Assembly (NCBI RefSeq): GCF_003287285.1
Contig: NZ_QMIG01000001.1
Span: 62,001-126,000, forward strand
Reading direction: 5' to 3'
DNA: 64,000 nucleotides
Origin: Phytoactinopolyspora halophila
Lineage (GTDB): Bacteria; Actinomycetota; Actinomycetes; Jiangellales; Jiangellaceae
Shown here one piece after another: positions 1-9,419 of the stretch (positions are counted from its first letter, which is position 1; each line of letters opens with the position of its first letter). The notes under the pieces were generated by a model. It did not search any database, was not told the DNA's origin, and saw only the letters and a program-made list of their open reading frames with translations. The position numbers and the translations under genes were made by a program.

Positions 1-659
1 GTGCCCGCGCTGAGAACGGTGGGCGTGACGGTCGCCCCGTCTGGTCCGGCGTCGAGCTCGGCAAGGGCCAGGACGTGGTGAGCCAGCTCCACCGCGGCGT
101 TCACACCGGCCCAGGGTTCCAGACCGGCGTGCGCCGCTCGCCCGTGGATGCGCAGTTCGTAGTGAGCGATGCCCTTGCGGGCCGTCTTCAGGGCGCCACC
201 ATCCGCGCTTCCCTCGAAGACGAGCACGGCGCGTGCACGTCGTGCCTCCTCCTCGATGAGCTCCCGCGACGTCGGCGCGCCCAGCTCCTCGTCCCCCGTG
301 ACGAGGACACTGATCCCGTCGGGATCCGGGAGCATGGCAAGAGCGTGGAACATCTGCACCAGGCCGGCTTTCATGTCGAAGCACCCCGGGCCGTACATCG
401 CGCCGTCGACGACCCGGCACGGATGTGCCTCCAGCGACCCCACGGGCCATACCGTGTCGTGGTGACCCAGCAGCAGCACCCGGTCACCGTCACCGAAGCG
501 CCATCGCAGGTGAGGCCGCCCATCGTCTAGCAGCCGCTCCGGCTCGGAGCCGGTGAGCCGGGCACCCAGTTCGCCCACGACGTCGGCGCTGCGGGCCAGC
601 GCGGCGAGATCCGACGACGGGGACTCGCATGTCACGAGGGTGCGTACATCGTCAATCAT
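1..659 (-). CDS. M20-family metallopeptidase (carboxypeptidase G2-like), 3' end outside window
   Basis: Reading leftward from ATG at 659, the protein has the M20 zinc-peptidase landmarks: a GHHDTVWP motif (metal His and catalytic Asp), GPGCFDMKAG (bridging Asp) and GDEELG (catalytic Glu and metal ligand). Next comes the start of the lid/dimerisation domain (KGIAHYELRIHGRAAHAG). About 220 residues are visible and the frame is open at base 1, so the C-terminal part is missing from the window. A GTG two codons upstream (663-665) is an alternative start. It is the last visible gene of the leftward peptide-uptake operon, 8 bases past the stop of the S9/beta-lactamase fusion. It probably cleaves C-terminal residues (glutamate-type) or dipeptides in the cytoplasm. 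Family certain, substrate inferred. Confidence 0.88.
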   Translation of the reverse strand, partial: MIDDVRTLVTCESPSSDLAALARSADVVGELGARLTGSEPERLLDDGRPHLRWRFGDGDRVLLLGHHDTVWPVGSLEAHPCRVVDGAMYGPGCFDMKAGLVQMFHALAMLPDPDGISVLVTGDEELGAPTSRELIEEEARRARAVLVFEGSADGGALKTARKGIAHYELRIHGRAAHAGLEPWAGVNAAVELAHHVLALAELDAGPDGATVTPTVLSAG

Positions 660-667
660 CGTCACGG

Positions 668-3600
668 TCAGCCGACCTTTCTGGTGGCGCGTACACCCAT
701 GTGCAGGTACGGCGTGCCGTCGTCGAGCGTGTAGAAGGTCACCGGCGTCCACGTGCGGGCGCCGGGCGCGCGTACGGCGAAGATCCGGTCCCGCACCGGA
801 ATCAGGTCGAACTCCCGGGGTGGATGGTCGATGCCCGCGATCTCGAGGGTAATCGTCAGCCGGAGCCGCGGGCCGGTGTCGGCCTGCCACACCTCGATGC
901 GCGCGCCCGCCCGCTCGTACGTACCCGCGTACGGCGTGACATCGGCGGTGGCCGACTCGTCCGGTGGCTGCAACGGGGCGGCCATCTCGATGCCAGCGAG
1001 CTCGCGGAACACCTCCCGGACCAGCGACTCGTACAGGTCACGGGAGAATCCGCCGTTGGTCAGCAACGTGACGGCGAGACCCTGCTCCGGCACGATCCGC
1101 AAGAACGCCGACTGGCCGATGGTGTTCCCGTCGTGCCCGATCAGCTCGGCACCGTTCCACGCCAGCCGGAACCATCCCAGGCCCCAGGACTGCGCGATGG
1201 TGTACGTGTCGGGCAAGGCTGCCTCGTGAGCCCGCATCGCCGCGACGGACCGCTCCGAAAGCACGCGGCGACCGTCGGCCGCCGTTCCCCCGGCCAGATG
1301 CATGCGTGCGAACGCCAGGACGTCGCCGACGGTCGAGGTGATCATGCCGGCCGGGCCGCCGGAGCGTTCCAATCCCCAGACCGGTGCCCGCCGGAACGGT
1401 TCGTCGTCCTCGTGGACATGACCCGTGGCCGTGCGGTGCAGCAACGCCTCCTCGGGTAGCGTGACGGTGCGGCTCAGACCGAGTGGCTCGAAAAGCCGTT
1501 CCTTCATCGCGTGATCCCACACCTGCCCGGTCAACGTCTCGATCACCCGGCCGGCGATCGAGTAGCCGGAGTTGCAATACGACCACGTCGCACCCAGGGG
1601 GTGGTTGAGCGGGACGTCCGCGAGCCGAGCCACATATCGTTCGAGGCAGTCGTCACCACGGCCGGTGTCGATGAACACGTCGCCGTCGATCCCGCTGGTG
1701 TGGGTGAGCAGGTGGCGCATCGTCACCTGCTCGGTGACCTCGCGATCGGACAGCACGAGCTCGGGAAGGTATGTCGCGAGGGGCTCGTCGAGGTCGAGCA
1801 GCCCCTCGTCGACCAGACTCATCACGACGCTTGCCGTCCACACCTTGGTCACCGAGCCGATCTGGAAGAGCGTGTCCGCGGTGACATCGACGCCGGTGTC
1901 GACGTTGGCCACGCCGTAGCCGATCTCCAGCGTCTCGTCGCCACGCTCGATCCCGAGGGCAGCTCCCGGCACCCGGCATCGTTTCGCGAGCTCCGCCAGC
2001 CGGCGTTCCCAGTGGCCCCGGTCCAGCTCGGCAACGGTCACCCGTGGCTCCTTCGCGGTGTGGTGGGTGAGCCAGTCGACGATGCGCCGGCAGTAGTCCG
2101 CCCGGTGGGAGGGGCGCCCGTCGAGGATGAACAGGTGTCCCGCTTCGGGATACAGCACGAGCTCGGCCGGGACGCCCCGGGCGCGCAGCGCCGCGAACCA
2201 TTGCTCGGCCTGGCCCGCGGGGCAACGGTGATCGGCCAGGCCATGCAGGATGAGCATCGGGGTTGCCACCCCCGCCACGTACGTCAAGGGTGATTGCGCG
2301 GCCAGCCGCTCGGGATGGCCGTGGGCCGAAGCGCGGGTCTCCAGCTCGGTGAGCAAACGCCCCTCGTCCGACGTGCCTGCCATGCTGGCGAGGTCGGTGA
2401 CCACGCCACCGGCCACCGCTGCCGCGAAGCGGTCGGTGCGGCCGGTGAGCCAGCACGCCATGTAGCCACCATAGCTGTATCCGCTGACAGCGAGCCGCTC
2501 CGGATCGGCCAGCCCCTCGCGGACCAGCTCGTCCACCGGTTCGAGGAGGTCCTTCTCGTCCGCCAGGCCCCAGCTGCCCACCGCTGCCGTGTAGAACTGT
2601 TCGCCGTACCCGTCGCTGCCGCGCGGGTTCACCAACAGGACCGTCCATCCACGGGCGGCCAGCATCTGGTGATAGACATGCTCGGCGTCGAGGACGGGAC
2701 TCCACGCGTTATGGGGGCCACCGTGGACGTCGAGCAGGAGCGGCGCCGGAGCCGGTGCCCGCCTGTCGCGGATCAGCCACCCGTGCACGACGGTGCCGTC
2801 GGAGATCGCGAACGAGCGTTCCTCGGCCACGAACGGCTCCACGTCGGTGGGCGTGTCGTCGTTGAGGACTGTCTCGACGCCGGTCTCGAGGTCGACGACG
2901 GCCACCGCCCCGTACGAGCGGGGCGAGGACACGACGACGGCAGCACGCCCGGACGCCACCGACAGCCCGGACACCACGCGGCCGGGTCCGCCCACCACGA
3001 GTTCCGGTTCACCGCCGTCCAGCCCCACCGCATACACCTGCGTACACCCGCGGTTCCGCGCGCAGAAGAGCACGGTGTGGCCGTCGTGGAATCGTGGCAA
3101 CCCGCCCGGATAGCCAGGACCGCCGGGCATGACGTTGCGGTCGAGCTGCTCGGTGAGGTCAACCGGGACGCCACCCGCCACCGGCACTCGCAACAGCCGG
3201 GTATGACCGACGCCGACCTTGCGGCTGCCCACCACCAGCAGATCCTCGCCACCGGGAGACCAGGCCACCGGGGTGGCAAGGCCATCCGGATCTCCGACCA
3301 GACGCGGCACCGGTTCGTCGATATCGGCGTCGACGACGTAGACCGCGGACGCGCCGGTGAGGTCAGCATCCGGCCCGGCCGGCGCGCCGAAGGCGAGCGT
3401 GCCCCCGTCCGGTGACCACACCGGATCCGACGCGTGCCAGTCACCGGAGGTGAGCTGGCGCACCGTCGACGAGCGCAGATCGACCACGAACAGGTGCTTG
3501 CGGTGTCCCCGGAGCAGCCCCGTGCCGTCCGCCTTGTACCCGAGCCGGTCGATCACGATCGGGGCACGTGCGCGCCGCGCGGCATGATCATTCCCATCCC

Positions 3601-4009
3601 GCCCGGCCCGATCACCGCCGCCCCCATCGGCTTCCCAGGTGTCCACGGGAGCCGCGAACGCGATCCGCGTGCCGTCGGGCGACCACACCGGCGCACCAGC
3701 GCCGCCGGGCAGGGCCGTCACCTGGACCGACTCACCCCCGTCAGCCGGCAGCGTATGGATCTGGGCGACCGCGCCTCCGGCCCGCACGAAGGCGATCGCG
3801 CCACCATCCGGAGACCACGCCGGGCACGAGTCGGCGGGGCCGCCGGTCAGCTGCCGGGCGGCGCCACCGTGCACCGGCACTCGCCAAAGCGACGTCCGGT
3901 CCTCGTCAGCATCCAGGTCAGCCATGCGCACGACGTAGACAACGCTGGTGCCGTCGGGCGACAGCGCGGGCTGCGACGGAGTCCGGAGCCGGTCGAGCGG
4001 AACTGTCAT
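668..4009 (-). CDS. S9 prolyl-oligopeptidase-type peptidase fused to a serine beta-lactamase (class C/S12)-fold domain
   Basis: 1113 residues from ATG 4009, which overlaps the upstream ATPase stop as TGATG and follows a GAGGAGAGA ribosome site. The N-terminal half has beta-propeller WD40-like/TolB repeats (several SPDG motifs, about residues 1-370), then an alpha/beta-hydrolase S9 domain with nucleophile S512 in GYSYGG, Asp593 (LADH) and His625 (AGHLF). After residue 656 a second enzyme begins: SxxK at S719-K722 (GSVTK), YCN and HDG, as in D-aminopeptidase/EstB-like class C folds. No stop codon separates the halves. An internal GTG at 2041 with a textbook ribosome site may also release the C-terminal 457 residues on their own. 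No signal peptide is seen, so it is probably cytoplasmic, acting on imported peptides. Separate genes for these two families are usual; the fusion is the oddity. Confidence 0.85.
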   Translation of the reverse strand: MTVPLDRLRTPSQPALSPDGTSVVYVVRMADLDADEDRTSLWRVPVHGGAARQLTGGPADSCPAWSPDGGAIAFVRAGGAVAQIHTLPADGGESVQVTALPGGAGAPVWSPDGTRIAFAAPVDTWEADGGGGDRAGRDGNDHAARRARAPIVIDRLGYKADGTGLLRGHRKHLFVVDLRSSTVRQLTSGDWHASDPVWSPDGGTLAFGAPAGPDADLTGASAVYVVDADIDEPVPRLVGDPDGLATPVAWSPGGEDLLVVGSRKVGVGHTRLLRVPVAGGVPVDLTEQLDRNVMPGGPGYPGGLPRFHDGHTVLFCARNRGCTQVYAVGLDGGEPELVVGGPGRVVSGLSVASGRAAVVVSSPRSYGAVAVVDLETGVETVLNDDTPTDVEPFVAEERSFAISDGTVVHGWLIRDRRAPAPAPLLLDVHGGPHNAWSPVLDAEHVYHQMLAARGWTVLLVNPRGSDGYGEQFYTAAVGSWGLADEKDLLEPVDELVREGLADPERLAVSGYSYGGYMACWLTGRTDRFAAAVAGGVVTDLASMAGTSDEGRLLTELETRASAHGHPERLAAQSPLTYVAGVATPMLILHGLADHRCPAGQAEQWFAALRARGVPAELVLYPEAGHLFILDGRPSHRADYCRRIVDWLTHHTAKEPRVTVAELDRGHWERRLAELAKRCRVPGAALGIERGDETLEIGYGVANVDTGVDVTADTLFQIGSVTKVWTASVVMSLVDEGLLDLDEPLATYLPELVLSDREVTEQVTMRHLLTHTSGIDGDVFIDTGRGDDCLERYVARLADVPLNHPLGATWSYCNSGYSIAGRVIETLTGQVWDHAMKERLFEPLGLSRTVTLPEEALLHRTATGHVHEDDEPFRRAPVWGLERSGGPAGMITSTVGDVLAFARMHLAGGTAADGRRVLSERSVAAMRAHEAALPDTYTIAQSWGLGWFRLAWNGAELIGHDGNTIGQSAFLRIVPEQGLAVTLLTNGGFSRDLYESLVREVFRELAGIEMAAPLQPPDESATADVTPYAGTYERAGARIEVWQADTGPRLRLTITLEIAGIDHPPREFDLIPVRDRIFAVRAPGARTWTPVTFYTLDDGTPYLHMGVRATRKVG
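2048..2053 (-). promoter_or_regulatory. Internal ribosome-binding site (AAGGAG) inside the S9/beta-lactamase fusion
   Basis: On the minus strand AAGGAG lies 6 bases before a GTG (2039-2041) exactly at the junction of the S9 and beta-lactamase domains. It looks like a former, or still used, gene start. Translation from it would give a 457-residue free beta-lactamase-fold protein in addition to the long fusion. Confidence 0.6.
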
Positions 4010-4794
4010 CACTCTCTCCTCGTGGCGTGGTCGGACGGGCCGAGCGCCGACCCGATCCGTGGAACGGATTCCAGCAACAGCTGGGTGTAGGGATGTTCCG
4101 GCCGCTCGAGTACCTCGTCCCCGCCGCCGAACTCCACGATCCGGCCCGAACGCATCACCGCGATCACATCGCTGACGTAGCGGACCACCGCGAGATTGTG
4201 CGAGATCAACAGGACCGCCAGATCGAGTTCCCGCTGGATGTCGCGGACCAGGTTGAGGACCGACCCCTGCACGGAGACGTCGAGGGCGGAGGTGATCTCG
4301 TCCGCGATCACGACGTCGGGCCGCGCGGCGAGCGCGCGGGCCAGGGCGATCCGCTGCCGCTGCCCACCGGAGAGATCGCCGGGCAGGGATGTGGCTCGCC
4401 ACGGATCGATGTCGACGAGTTCGAGTACCCGGGCGACTTCGGTGCGGCGCTCCGCCCGGCGAATCCCGCGTGGCAGCGCCTCGGAGATCGACTCGCCGAT
4501 CGTCATCCGGGGATCGAGCGACGAGTACGGATCCTGGAAGACCATCTGGACCCTCCGGCGCCGGAGGGTCCGGCCGCTCTGATCCACCCCGCCGAGCTCG
4601 ATCCGTCCGGAGGCCACCGGCACCAGGCCAACCGCGGCCTTGGCCAGGCTCGACTTGCCCGAGCCGGATTCACCCACCAGACCGACCACCGAACCCGGCG
4701 GGACTTCGAGGTCGACGCCGCGCACCGCCCACGTGGCGCGCGAGCCGCTGCCGAACCGGATGTGGACGTCCTCGAATACCAACGGTCCCGTCAC
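4009..4794 (-). CDS. Oligopeptide ABC transporter ATPase (DppF/OppF-like)
   Basis: 261 residues from GTG 4794, which overlaps the preceding gene's stop as GTGA. Walker A is GESGSGKSS, the signature is LSGGQRQRIALARAL, and Walker B (VVIADE) is followed by the ITSALDVSVQ D-loop typical of the peptide/nickel importer family. It ends shortly after the H-loop (LLISHNLAVV) and HPYTQLL, so it carries only a short version of the C-terminal region seen in most DppF proteins. It powers import together with the fused DppC-DppD protein, DppB and the lipoprotein encoded just upstream. An upstream extension to 5199 stays open but runs inside the previous gene and lacks the domain, so it is not used. Confidence 0.9.
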   Translation of the reverse strand: MTGPLVFEDVHIRFGSGSRATWAVRGVDLEVPPGSVVGLVGESGSGKSSLAKAAVGLVPVASGRIELGGVDQSGRTLRRRRVQMVFQDPYSSLDPRMTIGESISEALPRGIRRAERRTEVARVLELVDIDPWRATSLPGDLSGGQRQRIALARALAARPDVVIADEITSALDVSVQGSVLNLVRDIQRELDLAVLLISHNLAVVRYVSDVIAVMRSGRIVEFGGGDEVLERPEHPYTQLLLESVPRIGSALGPSDHATRRE

Positions 4795-6761
4795 TGGTCG
4801 TCTCCCGTCGTCACCCGGGCCGGCGTCTGTTCCGGTGACTGGCCCGCCGTCCCACCGGGCATCTCCCCCGCCGTCCCACCCGATACACTTTCCGCACGCT
4901 GCGGATGCCAGCAGGCTGCACGCTGCTGCGGCCCGACGACCTCCAGCACGGGGTCGGTGCTGCGGCAGAGATCGTCGGCGAACGCACACCGTGGGGCGAA
5001 GGCACAACCTGGTGACCGCTCCGAAGGCTCGGGAGGCCGGCCGGCGATCGTGGCCAGGGGAACGTCCTGTGGCGTGCTCATGTCGGGCACCGACGCCAGC
5101 AACGCTCGCGTGTACGGGTGAACGGCGCCGCCGTCCAGCCGGTCGACCGGCAGTTCCTCGACGATCCGGCCGGCGTACATGACCAGCACGCGGTCGCATA
5201 TCTGCGACACCACGGCGATGTCATGCGAGATCAACAGGATCGCCGCACCCGAGTCGTGCTGCACGTCGCGCAGCAGCCGGAGGATCTCGCGCTGTACGGT
5301 GACGTCGAGCGCCGTGGTCGGCTCGTCGGCGATCATCAGCTGGGGCCGGCCCATCAGGCCCATGCCGATCATGGCACGCTGGCGCATCCCGCCGGAGAAC
5401 TCGTGCGGGAATTGACCTGCCCGCATCTGCGGATCCGGGATGTGCACCCACGTCAACCGCTCGACCGCCCGGCGTAGCCCTTCGGCTCGGGACGTGCCGT
5501 CATGGGTCTGCGCGATCTCACCTAGCTGCCGGCCCACCCGCATGGAGGGATTGAGCGAGGACGTCGGATCCTGGAACACCATGGCGACGGACGTGCCCAG
5601 CCGGTCCCGGAGCTGCGCCTCGCTCGAGGCGAGCACGGGCACTCCGGCAACGTCGAGCCGGTCCGCCGACACCGTTGCCGATGCGGGAGCCAGGCCCGCC
5701 GCGGACAGCGCCGTCAGGCTCTTTCCCGAGCCGGACTCCCCGACGATGCCGACGGCTTCGCCCGCGCGCACGCCGAGGGTGACGCCGTCGACGGCGCGGC
5801 TGGTTCCCCGCTCCGCCGGAAACGCCACGGTGAGGTTGTCCACGTGCAACACCGTGTCGCCACCGGTACCGGCCGCTTCCTTTCCGGACTCGGGCTGTTC
5901 AGCATGCCGGGCGCGGCCAGCCACGGGTCCACGGCCGGTACGGACACCGAGCACGGCCGCGCACGTCTCGCCGAGCAACGCGAAGACCAGGCCTGCCACG
6001 ACCACCGCGACACCCGGTGCCAGCGCGGCAGCCGGATTGACGTAGATGCGGCCCAGACCTTCGCCCAGCAACCTGCCCCAGTCGTACGTCGGCGGCTGCA
6101 CTCCCAAACCGAGGAACGACAGCCCGGCGAAGGCGAGCAGCGCACCGCCGGCACCCATGGTGGCGTTGACCACCAGTGGTTCGGCGATGTTGGGCAGCAC
6201 GTGCCGCCGGATCAGGCGGAACCTGCCGACACCGGCGATGCGGGCCGCGGAAACGTAGTCCCGCCCCGCTACCGACGCGCTCAACGTCTGTACCAGCCGG
6301 GCGAACGACGGCGCGATCGCCATCCCGATGGCCAGCATGGCCCCACGCGCATCGAGACCGAAGATGACCGCGAAGAAGAGCGCCAGCAGCAGCGCTGGAA
6401 ACGCCACCAGGAAGTTCACGAGCGCCACCACCATGCGGCCCAGGCGCTGGCCGAGCACCACCGGCAGGGTGCCGAGAATCAGGCCTAGGGCGATGCCGAT
6501 CGCCGTCGCCCCGAGCGCCAGGCCCAGCGACGTCCGGGTGGCCACGAGAACCCGGGCGAGCACGTCGCGGCCGAGATCGTCGGTACCGAAAAGGTGATCG
6601 CCGGACGGCGGCTGGTTCATCGATGCCACGTCGGTCTCTTCCGCCGCGCTACCCCAGAGGACCGGGCCCGCCACGGCCAGCACCAGGAGGGCGAGCGACC
6701 CCGCGGCTGCCGTCGCACCCAGCGGCGTTCGCAACGCGGCGCGCCATCGAGCAGTCCTCAT
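4791..6761 (-). CDS. Fused DppC permease and DppD ATPase of an oligopeptide ABC importer
   Basis: 656 residues. Residues 1-270 are a DppC-type permease: an N-terminal membrane helix, HLFGTDDLGRDVLAR (the family's FGTDxxGRD motif) and about six membrane segments including the EAA loop around AARIAGVGRFRLIRRHVLPN. After a short linker (about 270-305) a complete DppD ATPase follows, with Walker A GESGSGKSL, signature FSGGMRQRAMIG, Walker B LMIADEPTTALD and the C-terminal oligo_HPY region (HPYTRALLASVP, then CAFAPRCAFADDLC with its Cys cluster). Permease and ATPase are normally separate chains, though DppC-DppD fusions occur. The start ATG is one base beyond the DppB stop (TGA-G-ATG), and the stop overlaps the next ATPase start. 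Confidence 0.93.
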   Translation of the reverse strand: MRTARWRAALRTPLGATAAAGSLALLVLAVAGPVLWGSAAEETDVASMNQPPSGDHLFGTDDLGRDVLARVLVATRTSLGLALGATAIGIALGLILGTLPVVLGQRLGRMVVALVNFLVAFPALLLALFFAVIFGLDARGAMLAIGMAIAPSFARLVQTLSASVAGRDYVSAARIAGVGRFRLIRRHVLPNIAEPLVVNATMGAGGALLAFAGLSFLGLGVQPPTYDWGRLLGEGLGRIYVNPAAALAPGVAVVVAGLVFALLGETCAAVLGVRTGRGPVAGRARHAEQPESGKEAAGTGGDTVLHVDNLTVAFPAERGTSRAVDGVTLGVRAGEAVGIVGESGSGKSLTALSAAGLAPASATVSADRLDVAGVPVLASSEAQLRDRLGTSVAMVFQDPTSSLNPSMRVGRQLGEIAQTHDGTSRAEGLRRAVERLTWVHIPDPQMRAGQFPHEFSGGMRQRAMIGMGLMGRPQLMIADEPTTALDVTVQREILRLLRDVQHDSGAAILLISHDIAVVSQICDRVLVMYAGRIVEELPVDRLDGGAVHPYTRALLASVPDMSTPQDVPLATIAGRPPEPSERSPGCAFAPRCAFADDLCRSTDPVLEVVGPQQRAACWHPQRAESVSGGTAGEMPGGTAGQSPEQTPARVTTGDDQ

Positions 6762-6762
6762 C

Positions 6763-7812
6763 TCATGACTCCCGGATGGTTGATCGCGGATCGGCGATGC
6801 CGAGGACCACGTCCACGGCCAGGTTCAGGAACAACACCGACGTTCCGTAGACCAGCACCACGCCCTGCACCAGGGGATAGTCCTTCTGCAGGATCGACTC
6901 GACGATCGTCATGCCGAGTCCGGGCCAGGCGAAGACGTTCTCGACCAGGACGGTGCCGATCAGCATCGCTCCCAGGACCAGACCTCCGATGGTCAGCATC
7001 GAGGTGAGGGCGTTCGGAAAGACGTGCCGCCGGTAGACGAGCCGGCGTGGCAGGCGCTTGGCTCGTGCCGTACGCACATAGTCCTCGCCGAGGACCCGGA
7101 GTGCCTCGACCCGCAAGATCCGCGCGAGCGCCATGGCCGGACCGAGCGCCAGCGCCAGCACGGGCAGCACGAACGAGGACGCACCGGACATGCCAGCCAC
7201 CGGGAACCACCCGAGGCTGACCGCGAAGACCGCCACCAATGCCACCCCGAGCAAGAACTCCGGGATCGCCGACATGACCGCCGCGGTGGAGGTGAACCCG
7301 AGCTCGACGCCCCGGCGCCGCCCATCCCGGGTGAGCAGGGCCATCGCAAGGCCCAGCGGAACCGCGATCGCCACCGCGGTCAGGAAGGCAAGCGAGCCGA
7401 GCAACGCCGTCTGCGGCAACCGGTCCGCGATGATCTCGGACACGGGGGTGCCGGAGATCATCGACGTGCCCAGATCTCCGGTGAACAGGCCACCCAGATA
7501 CGAGACGTATTGCGTGATCAGTGGTTCGTTCAGGCCCAGCGATTCCCGGCGCGACTCGACCAGATCCGCCGGAGCTGTCAGCCCGAGGGCGGCCCGGACC
7601 GGATCACCGGGAATCAGGTGGATCATCAAGAAGGTCGCGGTGACCACCACGAACACCGAGACCAGCAGCCGGGCGAGCCTGCGCGTCAGGAACCGCGTCC
7701 ACGGATTGCTCAGCCTGTCCAGCCCGTACGGCAGGCCGCCGCCGGCCGGCGCACCGGGTACGTCCGGCGCATCGGGCACGTCCGCCTGGCCGTACAAGCT
7801 CGCCCCCGCCAT
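6763..7812 (-). CDS. Oligopeptide ABC transporter permease DppB-like
   Basis: 349 residues from ATG 7812, overlapping the lipoprotein stop as TGATG (a GTG one codon earlier is also possible). A Pro/Gly-rich cytoplasmic leader of about 40 residues precedes the first membrane helix (LLVSVFVVVTATFLMIHLIPGDPVRAALG), which carries the DppB-family IPGDP motif. Five more membrane helices follow, with the EAA-type loop at DYVRTARAKRLPRRLVYRRHVFPNAL. It pairs with the DppC half of the next protein to form the membrane channel. Function is secure at family level; the peptide specificity is not visible. Confidence 0.93.
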   Translation of the reverse strand: MAGASLYGQADVPDAPDVPGAPAGGGLPYGLDRLSNPWTRFLTRRLARLLVSVFVVVTATFLMIHLIPGDPVRAALGLTAPADLVESRRESLGLNEPLITQYVSYLGGLFTGDLGTSMISGTPVSEIIADRLPQTALLGSLAFLTAVAIAVPLGLAMALLTRDGRRRGVELGFTSTAAVMSAIPEFLLGVALVAVFAVSLGWFPVAGMSGASSFVLPVLALALGPAMALARILRVEALRVLGEDYVRTARAKRLPRRLVYRRHVFPNALTSMLTIGGLVLGAMLIGTVLVENVFAWPGLGMTIVESILQKDYPLVQGVVLVYGTSVLFLNLAVDVVLGIADPRSTIRES

Positions 7813-9404
7813 CACTCGTACAGCCGGATGCTCGGCGGCACGTAGTTGTTCGCGAGCAGGCGCACCTCAACACCGTCAAGGAAGAGCGAGCGCACCTCGT
7901 CCACGAACGGGATGACGTCGGCATTGCTGACCAGCGCTCGGTCGGCGTCCTCCCACAACGGGCACCCTTCCTCCACGGGCAGCTGCGCCGCCTGGGCGGT
8001 GAGCTCCTGGTATTCCTCGTTGTCGAGATGGGCGAAGTTGGTGCCCTCGGGTGGAACCGGGCCGGAGAAGAAGGGGATCAACTGTGAGGGAAACGCGACG
8101 GTCAACCTGATCAACGCGGCGTCCCAGTCGCCAGAACCGAACACGACCTCGTTGATCTGGGTCTGCGTGATGGGTTCCAGTTCGACGCGAGCTCCCACGG
8201 CCTCCCACTGCTGGGCAAGCAGCTCGCTGCCGGCGGAGACACCCGGGCCCATCTCACTCAGATAGGTCAGCGAGAGCGCGAGGGGCTCGCCGTTCTTCGA
8301 GCGCACGCCGTCGGAGCCTTCCTCCCATCCGGCGTCGTCCAGCAGGGCCTCGGCGGCCTCCACGTCGTGTTCGGGGATGGTTTCGCTGACGGTGTCCGCC
8401 GAACACACCTGGGGATCCAGCACGCCCAGACCCTCGGCCGGCTGGCCGCGCCCGTCGGTGAGCGCCATCCCCACGGCTTCGAAGTCCGTCGCGTGCGCCA
8501 GCGCCTGGCGCACGGCCGGATCGGCGCCGGGCCTGCCGTCGGTCTGGTTGAAGAAGAGCTCACCGAACAGCGCGGGCAGTTCCAGCCTCGCGGCGCCGCT
8601 CTGCTCCACCCGGTCGATGTCGGCGCCGGTGAGATCCACGACGTCGAGATCTCCGGCGAGAAACATGTTCGCCGCCGTCGACTCGTTCGCCACCACGTCC
8701 AAGGTGACCGTCTGCGGAGTACCCGGGTCCGCCGCCGACGCACCCTCCGGTCCCCACGCGTACTCGTCGCGGCGTTCGAACGTGTAATGGTCGCCGGCCA
8801 CGAAGTCCACCAGCTCGAACATCCCGGTTCCGGATGAGCCTTCCTCCAGGATGGAGCGATCCGCCATACCCGCCGGGCACACGATCTGCATCAGGCCGCT
8901 GCCCTGCAGCAAGAACGGATCGGGCCCGGGCGACGTGATGGTGACGGTGCGCGCGTCGTCGTCCGCCGTGGCCGTCACCCCCGGTTGCACCCAGACGCCG
9001 AGCTGCGGCGACTCGTTGGCCGGGTCGGCCACGAATTCGACGTTCTCGGCGACGTCCGAAGCGGTGAGTTCGGTGCCGTCAGTGCAGGTGATGCCATCCT
9101 TCAGGGTGTAGGTCACGCGGTCGAGTTCGACGTCCCACGACTCCGCGAGGTAGGGGACGGCCTCGCCGTCCTCGTCGATGAAGATCAGCGAATCGTACAT
9201 GAACGTGGTGACCCAGCGGGTGATACTGAGCACCGTCATGTGCGGGTCGAGGTTGCCCGGATCACCCGTGATGGCACCACGAAAGGTGCCGTCCTCGATC
9301 GGGGTTCGTTCCTGTTCTGCCGAGGTGTCGTCGCCGTCTCCCGCCCCGCACCCGGCGAGGAGGACGGCGGCTCCCGTTGCGGCGATCATCGTCCTGGACC
9401 ACAT
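7812..9404 (-). CDS. Peptide-binding lipoprotein (SBP family 5) of ABC importer
   Basis: 530 residues. The lipobox LLAGC puts the lipid-modified Cys at residue 19, so the mature protein is anchored outside the membrane. Typical family-5 features follow: GDPGNLDPHMTVL near residue 50, YLAESWDVELDRVTYTLKDGITCTDG, and FNQTDGRPGADPAVRQALAHATD in the middle. A strong AAGGAGG ribosome site 6 bases before ATG 9404 suggests it is the most heavily translated cistron, as expected for a binding protein. It delivers peptides to the DppBCDF-type importer encoded immediately downstream. The two beta-lactamase-fold genes upstream on the same strand suggest cell-wall-type or D-amino-acid peptides as cargo (inference). 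Confidence 0.93.
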   Translation of the reverse strand: MWSRTMIAATGAAVLLAGCGAGDGDDTSAEQERTPIEDGTFRGAITGDPGNLDPHMTVLSITRWVTTFMYDSLIFIDEDGEAVPYLAESWDVELDRVTYTLKDGITCTDGTELTASDVAENVEFVADPANESPQLGVWVQPGVTATADDDARTVTITSPGPDPFLLQGSGLMQIVCPAGMADRSILEEGSSGTGMFELVDFVAGDHYTFERRDEYAWGPEGASAADPGTPQTVTLDVVANESTAANMFLAGDLDVVDLTGADIDRVEQSGAARLELPALFGELFFNQTDGRPGADPAVRQALAHATDFEAVGMALTDGRGQPAEGLGVLDPQVCSADTVSETIPEHDVEAAEALLDDAGWEEGSDGVRSKNGEPLALSLTYLSEMGPGVSAGSELLAQQWEAVGARVELEPITQTQINEVVFGSGDWDAALIRLTVAFPSQLIPFFSGPVPPEGTNFAHLDNEEYQELTAQAAQLPVEEGCPLWEDADRALVSNADVIPFVDEVRSLFLDGVEVRLLANNYVPPSIRLYE

Positions 9405-9419
9405 ACGGTCCCTCCTTGG

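Noticed and set aside
3568-5121. 517-codon plus-strand frame over the ABC ATPase and S9 genes
   Set aside because: Shadow of two well-supported minus-strand genes; Arg/Pro/His-rich and without any motif.
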